Shown: one piece after another, positions 1-6,226 of the stretch | Position numbering within the stretch: the stretch's first letter is position 1 | How the letters are laid out: each line of letters begins with the position of its first letter | Translations under genes and position numbers: made by a program | From: Thermoleophilia bacterium | GTDB taxonomy: Bacteria; Actinomycetota; Thermoleophilia; Gaiellales; Gaiellaceae | DNA: 9,070 nucleotides | Assembly: GCA_029858755.1 (NCBI GenBank) | Contig: JAOUEK010000047.1 | Location: 1-9,070 of the forward strand | Direction of reading: 5' to 3' | The notes under the pieces: generated by a model | Database searches by the model: none | What the model saw: only the letters and a program-made list of their open reading frames with translations | What the model was told of the DNA's origin: nothing

Positions 1-366
1 GTCGATCCGGCGAGCGCCGACGCGATCGGCCTCGGTGCGCTGACCACGCGGCAGCGTCCGAGCGCGACGATCCAGGCTCGCTTCGACCTGATCGAGGATC
101 CGCGGGACGTCTACCGCGTGTGGGTGCCGAGAGGGAACACGCTCGTCGCGTCGACGAGCGGCACCGACGTCGACCTCACCCTGTGGAAGGCCGGCACGCT
201 CAGCGTGCAGTCGGCCACGGGACGCCTCGCCCGCGCTGCCACCAGGGGCACCGGCGAGACGCTCCGTTACGCGAACACCGCCGGCGGGCGCTACCTGTAC
301 CTCGCCGTGACACCTCCGCGCGGGAAGCTCACCGGCACCTATACGCTCAACGTGCGGGCTCGATGA
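1..366 (+). CDS. C-terminal end of a secreted protein with PPC-like beta domain, probably a subtilase (partial)
   Basis: The reading frame is open from the first base and ends at TGA 364-366, so about 121 C-terminal residues are visible and the start lies outside the window. The visible part resembles a bacterial pre-peptidase C-terminal (PPC) domain: a segment reading RFDLIEDPRDVYRVWVP, then a stretch with alternating hydrophobic residues and DVDLTLW, and a final strand reading YLYLAV..GTYTLNV that runs to the stop. Such domains usually sit at the end of secreted proteases, often of the S8 subtilisin family, and are commonly removed or help secretion. The catalytic domain is not in view, so the protease assignment is inference. 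Its last 20 bases overlap the 3' end of the convergent folB gene. Confidence 0.6.
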   Translation, partial: VDPASADAIGLGALTTRQRPSATIQARFDLIEDPRDVYRVWVPRGNTLVASTSGTDVDLTLWKAGTLSVQSATGRLARAATRGTGETLRYANTAGGRYLYLAVTPPRGKLTGTYTLNVRAR

Positions 367-718
367 CGCGCTCGACGATCACCGCCGAGTGCTCCGCGGC
401 GACGACGAGCCGCACCTCCGGCTTGCGCACCCGCACCCGCACCCGCCTTGCCGGCAGCTCCGCGAGCAGCCGATCGGCCATGGCCGATGTCAACGCCTCC
501 AGCAGCTGGTACGACGTCGCCCCGAAGACATCGAGCACGATCTCGACCACGCGCCGATAGTCGATCGCGTCCGCGATCCGGTCGGTGACGCCGGCGGTCG
601 CCTCGGCAGGCTCGATCTCGACGTCGACGAGGAACCGCTGGCCGTCGCGGCGCTCCTCCTCCAGCACGCCGTGGTAGCCGTGGAGCTCGAGGCCGGCGAG
701 CTCGATCACCAGCGTCAC
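347..718 (-). CDS. folB: Dihydroneopterin aldolase
   Basis: This 123-residue protein is the normal length for FolB, the cytoplasmic enzyme that splits 7,8-dihydroneopterin into 6-hydroxymethyl-dihydropterin and glycolaldehyde in folate synthesis. The active-site pattern is intact: GYHGVLEEER with Glu22, DYRRV with Tyr54, LLEAL with Glu74, and the late lysine at about residue 99 in VRKPEV. These fall at almost the same positions as in characterised FolB enzymes. The start is GTG at 718-716, whose bases overlap the folP stop codon (GTGA, 4 bp), so the two genes are probably translationally coupled in the order folP-folB. No folK or folE follows; the 3' end instead overlaps a convergent gene by 20 bp. 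Confidence 0.95.
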   Translation of the reverse strand: MTLVIELAGLELHGYHGVLEEERRDGQRFLVDVEIEPAEATAGVTDRIADAIDYRRVVEIVLDVFGATSYQLLEALTSAMADRLLAELPARRVRVRVRKPEVRLVVAAEHSAVIVERVIEPAR

Positions 719-1545
719 GCGTACGCCCCGACCTCGACCGCGGCCGCGATCGTCAGCGCCTCCACGTGGCGGCGCACGGCGTGGACGCGGAAGATCGACG
801 CGCCCCGGTCGAAGGCGGCGACCGCCGCGCCGACGGAGGCGTCGTCAGAGCCAACGCGGGCGTGCGGGTCGCCGAGCACCTTGCCCAACGTGCTCTTGCG
901 CGAGAGCCCGACGAGCACGGGACGCCCGAGCGCGGCCAGCTGCCCGAGCCCCCGCACGAGCTCGAGGTTCTGCCGTGGCGTCTTCCCGAAGCCGATGCCG
1001 GGGTCGAGGCAGATGCGGTCCTCGGAGACGCCGGCTGCGACGGCGAACGCCAGCCGCTCCTCCAGGAACCGCGCCACCTCGGCCAGGACGTCGTCGTACA
1101 CGGGCGCATCCTGCATCGTCCGCGGCTCGCCCCGCATGTGCATCAGGCACAGGTACGCGCCGCCCTCGGCGACCACCTCGACGAGGGCAGGGTCGCCGCG
1201 CAGCGCGGTCACGTCGTTCACGAGCTCGACGCCGAGGGCGAGGGCGCGGCGGGCGACCTCCGCCTTCGCCGTGTCGATCGACACGGGGACGCCCTCGAGC
1301 CGCTCGAGCACTGGCACCACGCGGCGGAGCTCCTCGTCCACCGTGATCCCGTCCGACCCTGGGCGGGTCGACTCGCCGCCGACGTCCACCAGCGCCGCGC
1401 CCTCCGCGACCATCGCTCGGGCGCGGGCGGCGGCTGCCTCCGGGTCGACATGGACGCCGCCGTCGGAGAAGCTGTCCGGCGTGACGTTGAGCACGCCCAT
1501 CACCGAGGGCCGGGGCAAACGATCCGCGAGCGCCTGACGTCTCAT
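715..1545 (-). CDS. folP: Dihydropteroate synthase
   Basis: This 276-residue protein joins 6-hydroxymethyl-dihydropterin pyrophosphate to p-aminobenzoate, the sulfonamide-sensitive step of folate synthesis. Both family signatures are present: MGVLNVTPDSFSDGG (residues about 16-30) and GGESTRPG. They are followed by SIDTAKAEVA, VNDVTAL, LDPGIGFGKT with its conserved Asp, and GLSRKS with the substrate-binding Lys. The C-terminal motif reads RVHAV where the family usually has RVHDV; Arg253 and His255 are kept. The ATG at 1545-1543 is chosen because it lies about 20 residues before the first signature. The frame stays open far upstream, but that part is antisense to a membrane-protein gene. No good Shine-Dalgarno sequence precedes the ATG. 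A possible -10 box TACCGT lies at 1561-1556 on this strand, which would give a nearly leaderless message. Confidence 0.95.
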   Translation of the reverse strand: MRRQALADRLPRPSVMGVLNVTPDSFSDGGVHVDPEAAAARARAMVAEGAALVDVGGESTRPGSDGITVDEELRRVVPVLERLEGVPVSIDTAKAEVARRALALGVELVNDVTALRGDPALVEVVAEGGAYLCLMHMRGEPRTMQDAPVYDDVLAEVARFLEERLAFAVAAGVSEDRICLDPGIGFGKTPRQNLELVRGLGQLAALGRPVLVGLSRKSTLGKVLGDPHARVGSDDASVGAAVAAFDRGASIFRVHAVRRHVEALTIAAAVEVGAYA

Positions 1546-1551
1546 CTCACG

Positions 1552-2481
1552 GTGGACGGTAGCGCCATCCGGGGGGCGGGTCGCCGTCCCGTGCTCGTCG
1601 TGTTCGTCGTCCTCGTGCTGCTCGCGGCCGTCGCGATCGCCGCCGGGGGGCCGGCGCCGACGGGGTCGGGCGGGGCGAGGCGCCCGGCCGACTGGCTCCT
1701 CGACATCGGCGTCAGCCTGTTCGTCGTGGTCATGGCGTTCGGCGCGGTGCTGTGGATCGCGCTGATCGTGCTCGCGCCGTCCACGATCTCGAGCCCGTCC
1801 CGGCTGCGCCGCGACCCGAGGCGGCGGCTCTTCACCTCGCTCGCCTTCTTCGGGTTCCTGGTCCTCCTGGCGCTCGGCGTGAGCAGGATCGGCGGCGACG
1901 GCGGGCTTCGCGACCAGCCGTTCCAGCCGATCGGCGACCAGTCGGGCGGCGGCGCTGACTCCGACTCCCAGTATCGGCCCGAGTTCGCGACGGTGCCGGT
2001 GCTCGTGACGCTCGCGCTCGTCACGATCGCGGTCACCGCCGGCGCGCTCGCGCTCCGCGCACGACGTCGGCCCGCGGAGCCCGGGGACGCGGCGCTCGCG
2101 TCCGCGTTGGCCGACGTGCTCGACGACACGCTCGACGACATCCGCGCCGAGCAAGACCCCCGCCGCGCGGTGATCATCGCGTACGCGCGGCTCGAGCGCG
2201 TGCTCGCGTGGTACGGAGCGCCGCGGCTGATGTCAGAGGCCCCGGAGGAGTACCTGGAGCGGGTGCTGCTCGACCTGGAGGTGCCCCGGCGGGCGGTCAC
2301 GCGCTTGACGGCGCTGTTCGCAGAGGCGAAGTTCTCCCAGCACGTCGTCGACGTGAGGATGAAGGAGGAGGCGATCGAGGCCCTGGAGACGACGCGCGGC
2401 GTCCTGCGTGCCGTCGACGAGCGCGAGCAGGCGGCCCGCGCAGAGGCGCTGTCCGCCGCGCTCGGCGGGGGCGACGCGTGA
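1552..2481 (+). CDS. Membrane protein with C-terminal DUF4129 domain
   Basis: From the GTG at 1552 this gives 309 residues. Four hydrophobic helices are visible: about 13-31 (after a basic stretch RGAGRR), 51-74, 93-110 and 146-168. A Gly/Asp/Ser-rich loop at about 113-145 separates the last two. The C-terminal part from about residue 200 matches DUF4129: DPRRAVIIAYARLERVLAWYG, then EAPEEYLERVL, then LTALFAEAKFS. DUF4129 domains are often fused to or encoded beside transglutaminase-like proteins, MoxR ATPases and DUF58 proteins; their function is not known. The start is uncertain: GTG 1552 keeps the positively charged N-terminus ahead of helix 1, while GTG 1591 would begin inside it. Neither has a clear ribosome binding site. 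Its stop overlaps the next start by 4 bp (GTGA). Confidence 0.85.
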   Translation: MDGSAIRGAGRRPVLVVFVVLVLLAAVAIAAGGPAPTGSGGARRPADWLLDIGVSLFVVVMAFGAVLWIALIVLAPSTISSPSRLRRDPRRRLFTSLAFFGFLVLLALGVSRIGGDGGLRDQPFQPIGDQSGGGADSDSQYRPEFATVPVLVTLALVTIAVTAGALALRARRRPAEPGDAALASALADVLDDTLDDIRAEQDPRRAVIIAYARLERVLAWYGAPRLMSEAPEEYLERVLLDLEVPRRAVTRLTALFAEAKFSQHVVDVRMKEEAIEALETTRGVLRAVDEREQAARAEALSAALGGGDA

Positions 2482-2990
2482 GGCGACGGGTCGTCCGCGC
2501 GATCGAGGTCGCGCTCCTGCCGACAGCGGGCCTTGCCGTCGCGCTCGCGATCCTCCCGGACCGCGCGGAGCTGGCCACCCACCTGTGGCTGCTCACGATG
2601 GTCACGATCGCGCTCGCGGTCGCCGTGGCGACGCTGCGCAGCGCCTACCCCTCGGCCCCCTCGTCGTTCGACACGGCGCCCGGAGGCTCACCGCGCGCGA
2701 CGGGCATCGAGGGGCTCGACCGCGCCGAGCGGGAGATCGGCCTGTCGATGTCGTCCGCGTTCGACGCGCACCTTCGCCTCCGCCCCGCGCTGCGGGAGCT
2801 GGCCGGCGGGTTGCTCGCCTCGCGCCGGGGAGTCGACCTCGAGCGGCGCCCGGAGCGGGCGCGAGAGCTGCTCGGCGCGGAGCTGTGGGACGTTCTCGGG
2901 CCCGAGCGGGAGGCCCCGGTGCGCAGGCACGACGGCGGCCTCACGGCGGACGAGATCGACCGCATGCTGCGCGTCCTGGAGGAGCTGTGA
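2478..2990 (+). CDS. Small membrane protein of unknown function in the MoxR/DUF58 cluster
   Basis: I do not recognise a family for this 170-residue protein. It starts with a basic N-terminus (VRRRVVRAIE) and has two hydrophobic helices at about 9-27 and 34-54. A soluble tail of about 115 residues follows, rich in Arg, Glu and Leu and probably helical. It includes GLDRAEREIGLSMSS, a stretch similar to LRPALRELAGGLLASRRG, and ends in LTADEIDRMLRVLEEL. The GTG start at 2478 overlaps the upstream stop by 4 bp and is preceded by a G-rich stretch. Its own stop overlaps the MoxR start in the same way. Its position suggests it is a membrane-anchored partner of the ATPase next door, but this is inference only. 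Confidence 0.8.
   Translation: MRRRVVRAIEVALLPTAGLAVALAILPDRAELATHLWLLTMVTIALAVAVATLRSAYPSAPSSFDTAPGGSPRATGIEGLDRAEREIGLSMSSAFDAHLRLRPALRELAGGLLASRRGVDLERRPERARELLGAELWDVLGPEREAPVRRHDGGLTADEIDRMLRVLEEL
2978..2984 (+). promoter_or_regulatory. Ribosome binding site of the MoxR gene
   Basis: GGAGGAG lies two bases before the GTG at 2987, inside the 3' end of the upstream gene. It is the strongest Shine-Dalgarno match in the cluster and supports the overlapping GTGA start over any downstream codon. Confidence 0.7.
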
Positions 2991-3952
2991 CGACGCTCGC
3001 CGAGGTCCGCGTGCTCGCCGACCGGATCCTCGACGAGGTGAGCCGTGCGGTGATCGGCAAGCGGAGCGAGCTCCGCGTCGTGCTGATGGGCCTGCTCGCG
3101 AACGGCCACGTGCTGCTGGAGGACGTGCCAGGCCTCGCGAAGACGCTTGCTGCTCGTTCCTTCGCGACCGTCACCGGCCTCGGCTTCGCGCGCGTGCAGT
3201 TCACCCCCGACCTGCTGCCCTCCGACGTCACCGGCTCCTCGATCTGGAACCAGCGCGACGGCGACTTCGAGTTCCGTCCCGGCCCTGTGTTCACGAACCT
3301 CCTCCTCGCCGACGAGATCAACCGCGCTCCCCCGAAGACGCAGGCGGCGCTGCTGGAGGCGATGCAGGAGCGACAGGTCACGGTCGACGGCGAGACACAC
3401 GTGCTCGAGCACCCGTTCCTCGTGCTGGCCACGCAGAACCCGATCGAGTACGAGGGCACCTACCCGCTGCCGGAGGCACAGGTGGACCGCTTCATCCTGC
3501 GCACCGCCTTCGGGTACCCCGCCGCGGAGGACGAGTGGGAGGTGCTCGCCCGGCGGATCGAGCGCCGCGTCGACGACGTGTCGCTCGAGCGCGTCGTCGA
3601 CCGTGACACGCTCGGGTCGATGCAGCGCGCGGTCGAGGACGTCCACGTCGCGCCGGCGGTGGGCAGGTACGCGGTGGCACTCGTCACCGCCACCAGAGAG
3701 AGCCCGAGCACGTCGGTCGGTGCCAGCCCGCGGGGAAGCCTCGCCCTGCTCAAGCTGTCGCGCTGCCACGCTGCGCTCGAGGGCCGCGACTACGTGACGC
3801 CCGACGACGTGAAGGCGATCGCGGTGCCCGCCCTCGCTCACCGGCTGGTGCTGCGGCCCGAGCTCTGGGTGCAGCGGCGCTCCGGCGTCGACGTCGTGGA
3901 GGAGGTGCTGGAGACGGTCGCGACGCCACCGGCGGAGAGCGCCGAGGCGTGA
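2987..3952 (+). CDS. MoxR-family AAA+ ATPase
   Basis: This is a 321-residue MoxR-type AAA+ ATPase of full length. In order it shows the N-terminal VIGKRSELR segment, a Walker A of the MoxR style (LLEDVPGLAKT, about 43-53, with GLAKT in place of GxGKT as often seen in this family), and VQFTPDLLPSDVTG. A Walker B with the MoxR extension follows (LLLADEINRAPPKTQAALLEA, about 105-124), then sensor 1 (ATQNP, about 148-152) followed by EGTYPLPEAQVDRF. A C-terminal lid holds the sensor 2 motif GASPRGSLALLKLSR. MoxR ATPases are thought to act as chaperones that assemble or activate partner proteins, often ones with von Willebrand A-like folds such as the DUF58 protein encoded next. The start is GTG in a 4-bp overlap with the upstream stop; its stop overlaps the DUF58 start likewise. 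Confidence 0.95.
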   Translation: MTTLAEVRVLADRILDEVSRAVIGKRSELRVVLMGLLANGHVLLEDVPGLAKTLAARSFATVTGLGFARVQFTPDLLPSDVTGSSIWNQRDGDFEFRPGPVFTNLLLADEINRAPPKTQAALLEAMQERQVTVDGETHVLEHPFLVLATQNPIEYEGTYPLPEAQVDRFILRTAFGYPAAEDEWEVLARRIERRVDDVSLERVVDRDTLGSMQRAVEDVHVAPAVGRYAVALVTATRESPSTSVGASPRGSLALLKLSRCHAALEGRDYVTPDDVKAIAVPALAHRLVLRPELWVQRRSGVDVVEEVLETVATPPAESAEA

Positions 3953-5217
3953 CGCCCCGGGCCACGCCGCGCCTCACCGCGTACGCGGTCCTGGTCGCCC
4001 TGGGCCTGGTCGCCGCGCTCGGCGCGCGCCGCGCCGAGCTCGCGGTCGCCGCGGTGCCATTTGCGCTCGTGCTCGCGCTCGGGCTGACCCGCCCCGCTCC
4101 ACGCGTGCGTGTCGGCTTCTCGATCCCCGACGAGCGCGCGCTGGAGGGCGACGACATCCCCACGACGGTCGACATCGACGCGGAGACCTCGCTCGCACGC
4201 CTCGAGGTGCGCCACGTCCTCCCGCCCGCCGTCGAGATCGTGGACGACGCCCTGCCGCTGGCGCTCTCGCTGCAGGCGGGCGAGAGCCGCGAGCTAAACG
4301 TGGCCTTCCGCGCCCGCTGGGGCTCGTGGACGGTCGGCGACCTCCGGGTGCGCGCTCGTGACCGCCTGGGGGTCCTCGTGTGGGAGCGCAGGGTGGCGCG
4401 GCCGCATCGCATCCGCGTCTACCCGCGCCCCGAGCAGCTGAGCAGGCTGCTGGCGCCGGCGCACACACAGGCGACGACGGGGAACGAGACGTCGAAGGTC
4501 CGCGCGGACGGGCTCGAGTTCGCCGACACGCGCCCGTTCGTGCCCGGAGACCGCCTGCGCTCCGTGAACTGGCGGGCGACCGCGAGGCGCGGCACGCTCG
4601 TCGTCAACGAGCGTCACCCCGACCGGAACGCGGACGTGGTGCTCATGCTCGACAGCTTCGTGGACGTCGGGGACGCCCGCGACGGGATCCTCGGACGCGT
4701 CGTCCGTGCGGCCGCGACGCTCGCCGACCTGTACCTGAAGCGGCGAGACCGCGTCGGCCTCGTCAGCTTCGGCGGGACCCTCCGGTGGCTCGAGCCCGGA
4801 TCGGGCCCCGTGCAGCGGTACATGCTGGTCGACGCGCTGCTCGAGACCCAGGTTCGCTTCAGCTACGCGTGGAAGGACGTCAACGTGATCCCCGCGCGAA
4901 CCCTGCCGCCCCACGCGCTCGTCGTCGCCATCTCGCCGCTGCTCGACGCACGTGCGGTCACGGCGATGCTCGACCTCAGGGCGCGGGGCCACGATCTCGC
5001 GGTGGTCGAGATCGCAGCTGAGTCGTTCGCGGGGACCGGCGACACCGACGTGGAGCGGCTCGCACGGAGGCTCTGGCAGCTGCGGCGTGCGGACGTGCGC
5101 GAGCGCCTGCGCGGCATGGGCGTCGCCGTCGGGCGCTGGGACGAGGAAACCGAGCTGGAGGCGACGCTGGAGGAGGTGAGGACGTACCGGCGCCACGCAC
5201 TGGTCGCCCGGCGCTGA
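3949..5217 (+). CDS. DUF58 domain membrane protein
   Basis: This 422-residue protein begins with two adjacent hydrophobic helices at about 9-25 and 30-47. A beta-rich region follows at about 50-160, with segments resembling those in other DUF58 proteins (WGSWTVGDLRVRARDRLG). The DUF58 hallmark then appears at about 188-208: GLEFADTRPFVPGD followed by RSVNW. After it comes a von Willebrand A-like region starting VVLMLDSFVD (Asp235). The canonical metal-site pattern DxSxS is not kept, since the sequence reads D-S-F-V-D. DUF58 proteins occur next to MoxR ATPases and are likely clients or partners of them; no reaction is known. The GTG start at 3949 overlaps the MoxR stop by 4 bp. A purine-rich GGAGGAGGTGAGG at 5169-5181 near the 3' end lies too far ahead to serve the next start obviously. 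Confidence 0.92.
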   Translation: MTPRATPRLTAYAVLVALGLVAALGARRAELAVAAVPFALVLALGLTRPAPRVRVGFSIPDERALEGDDIPTTVDIDAETSLARLEVRHVLPPAVEIVDDALPLALSLQAGESRELNVAFRARWGSWTVGDLRVRARDRLGVLVWERRVARPHRIRVYPRPEQLSRLLAPAHTQATTGNETSKVRADGLEFADTRPFVPGDRLRSVNWRATARRGTLVVNERHPDRNADVVLMLDSFVDVGDARDGILGRVVRAAATLADLYLKRRDRVGLVSFGGTLRWLEPGSGPVQRYMLVDALLETQVRFSYAWKDVNVIPARTLPPHALVVAISPLLDARAVTAMLDLRARGHDLAVVEIAAESFAGTGDTDVERLARRLWQLRRADVRERLRGMGVAVGRWDEETELEATLEEVRTYRRHALVARR

Positions 5218-5795
5218 TCGTCGGCGGCGCAGCTGCCGCGGTCGCGGCCGGCCTCACCACGTGGCTGACGCTGGACGCTGCCTCGGTGGCGACGGGCCGG
5301 GGTGTGGCGGCGCTCGGCGCGCTCGGGACCGCGATCCTCGCCGCCGGCCTGCTGCTCCGCCTGCCCGCGGCGGTCGGTGTCGCCGCGGCCGCCCTCGGCG
5401 GCGCGTACGCGCTCGAGGTGGTCGTCGAGGGTGCGCGGCTCGACCGCGGTGCACCGCTCGTCGGGGTGCTGCTGCTGCTCGTGTGCGAGCTCGGCTACTG
5501 GTCCCACGAGCTGCGGACGACGTCGCCCGACGAGGCCGGCGTCCGCGCCCGCCACGTCGCCTGGCTGTGCGTGCTCGGACTGGGCACGCTCGCGGCCGCG
5601 GTGGCGCTGGAGGCCACGGCGGAGCTGGCGCGCATCGAGGGCGTGGCGATCGACGTGCTCGGCGCGCTCGCCGCCGTCGGCGCGTTGGCGCTGCTCGCCC
5701 GGATCGCCATCTCGGCCGGTCTCGCTCCCCGCCGCGCGCGCGGCCCTCACGTCGAGCCCGAGCGCGCCGAGGAAGCGCCCTGGCGCGGAGCGTGA
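5214..5795 (+). CDS. Multi-helix membrane protein, last gene of the MoxR/DUF58 cluster (start uncertain)
   Basis: I do not recognise a family. The sequence is almost all hydrophobic, rich in Ala, Leu, Val and Gly, with a short charged C-terminal tail (PRRARGPHVEPERAEEAPW). The first standard start is GTG 5286, giving 169 residues and about five helices. The same frame is open upstream and encodes another helix (IVGGAAAAVAAGLTTWLTL). Starting at CTG 5214 gives 193 residues and about six helices, and places the start in a 4-bp CTGA overlap with the DUF58 stop, the pattern of the three junctions before it. No ATG, GTG or TTG occurs in this frame between the previous in-frame stop near 5021 and 5286. 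I therefore favour the upstream start but cannot prove it. It ends at TGA 5793-5795, just before a repeat-rich spacer. Confidence 0.65.
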   Translation: MIVGGAAAAVAAGLTTWLTLDAASVATGRGVAALGALGTAILAAGLLLRLPAAVGVAAAALGGAYALEVVVEGARLDRGAPLVGVLLLLVCELGYWSHELRTTSPDEAGVRARHVAWLCVLGLGTLAAAVALEATAELARIEGVAIDVLGALAAVGALALLARIAISAGLAPRRARGPHVEPERAEEAPWRGA

Positions 5796-5823
5796 AGCCA
5801 TCGAGTCGCGCGACGGGCCGAGC

Positions 5824-5899
5824 GCTAGAGGCTTGATGCGAGATTCGTGCGCGGTCGTGACGGCCCCACGGAGCGCCCATTTCGCATCAAGCCTGTAGC
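5824..5899. repeat. Imperfect inverted-repeat element
   Basis: Bases 5824-5841 and 5882-5899 are inverted copies of each other, 18 bases long with one mismatch; the inner 13 (AGGCTTGATGCGA) are perfect. They enclose 40 bases. The element lies about 30 bp behind the last gene of the plus-strand cluster. It could act as an RNA hairpin at the end of that message or be a small mobile-type repeat with terminal inverted repeats. No clear target-site duplication and no U-tract are seen. Confidence 0.7.
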
Positions 5900-6140
5900 C
5901 GCCGGACCGAAGCCAGACGCCCCCGAGCACGCGTGCGCCACAGCTGACCGCGGCCCGCCATTCCGCGGGCACAACGCGGACGCCTCCAGGGATCCTCGCG
6001 ACTCGAGAGCCCGCCTCCCCCGCCCCCCGGACACGCACGATGGAACCATGCCGCGGCCGCGCAGCGGACGCCTTCAGAGATCGTCGCGACTCGAGAGCCC
6101 GCCCCTGCCGGCCCACGATCCGGCGAGCCGCAACCATGCC

Positions 6141-6215
6141 GCGGCCGCGCAGCGGACGCCTTCAGAGATCGTCGCGACTCGAGAGCCCGCCTCTGCGGGC
6201 TCTCGAATCTGCGGA
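6141..6215 (+). repeat. Dispersed hairpin repeat, copy 1
   Basis: This is the end of the third 88-bp unit and is a copy of the element in front of hpt. The head (6141-6165) matches 24 of 25 bases of that copy. The stem-loop is 6179-6206, and the tail TCTGCGGA (6208-6215) is shared. The stem arms differ from the other copy at five positions, each compensated in the opposite arm. Confidence 0.8.
6179..6206 (-). terminator. Perfect 12-bp hairpin behind ftsH, possible terminator
   Basis: TCGAGAGCCCGC and its exact complement GCGGGCTCTCGA flank a four-base loop. The hairpin starts about 20 bases past the ftsH stop. There is no U-tract on either side, so termination would be of the U-less type reported for GC-rich bacteria. 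It is also the core of a dispersed repeat, so termination may not be its origin. Confidence 0.5.
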
Positions 6216-6226
6216 CAAGGAACCGC

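Larger units (their letters stand above)
5958..6215 (+). repeat. Three tandem units of 88 bp in the ftsH 3' spacer
   Basis: Units begin near 5958, 6046 and 6134, with a fixed offset of 88 bp. Units two and three are identical over 60 bases (6044-6103 and 6132-6191). The first unit matches over 5976-6015 with three mismatches in 40 and more loosely upstream. All carry the 12-mer TCGAGAGCCCGC. Only the third unit has the opposite arm, so only it forms the perfect hairpin. The spacer 5796-6226 shows no convincing gene: its open frames on both strands are Arg/Pro/Ala-rich products of the repeats. Confidence 0.85.

Noticed and set aside
766..1551. Plus-strand frame running through the folP region into the DUF4129 gene
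   Set aside because: It is antisense to clear FolP coding sequence; the membrane protein starts at or after 1552.
1546..2154. A long upstream extension of the folP frame, about 200 residues
   Set aside because: It is antisense to the DUF4129 gene, is mostly Arg, Glu, His and Asp without known motifs, and FolP is complete from 1545.
5958..6215. A CRISPR array
   Set aside because: The repeats are 60-88 bases with near-identical contents and no unique spacers of regular length, and no cas genes are present.
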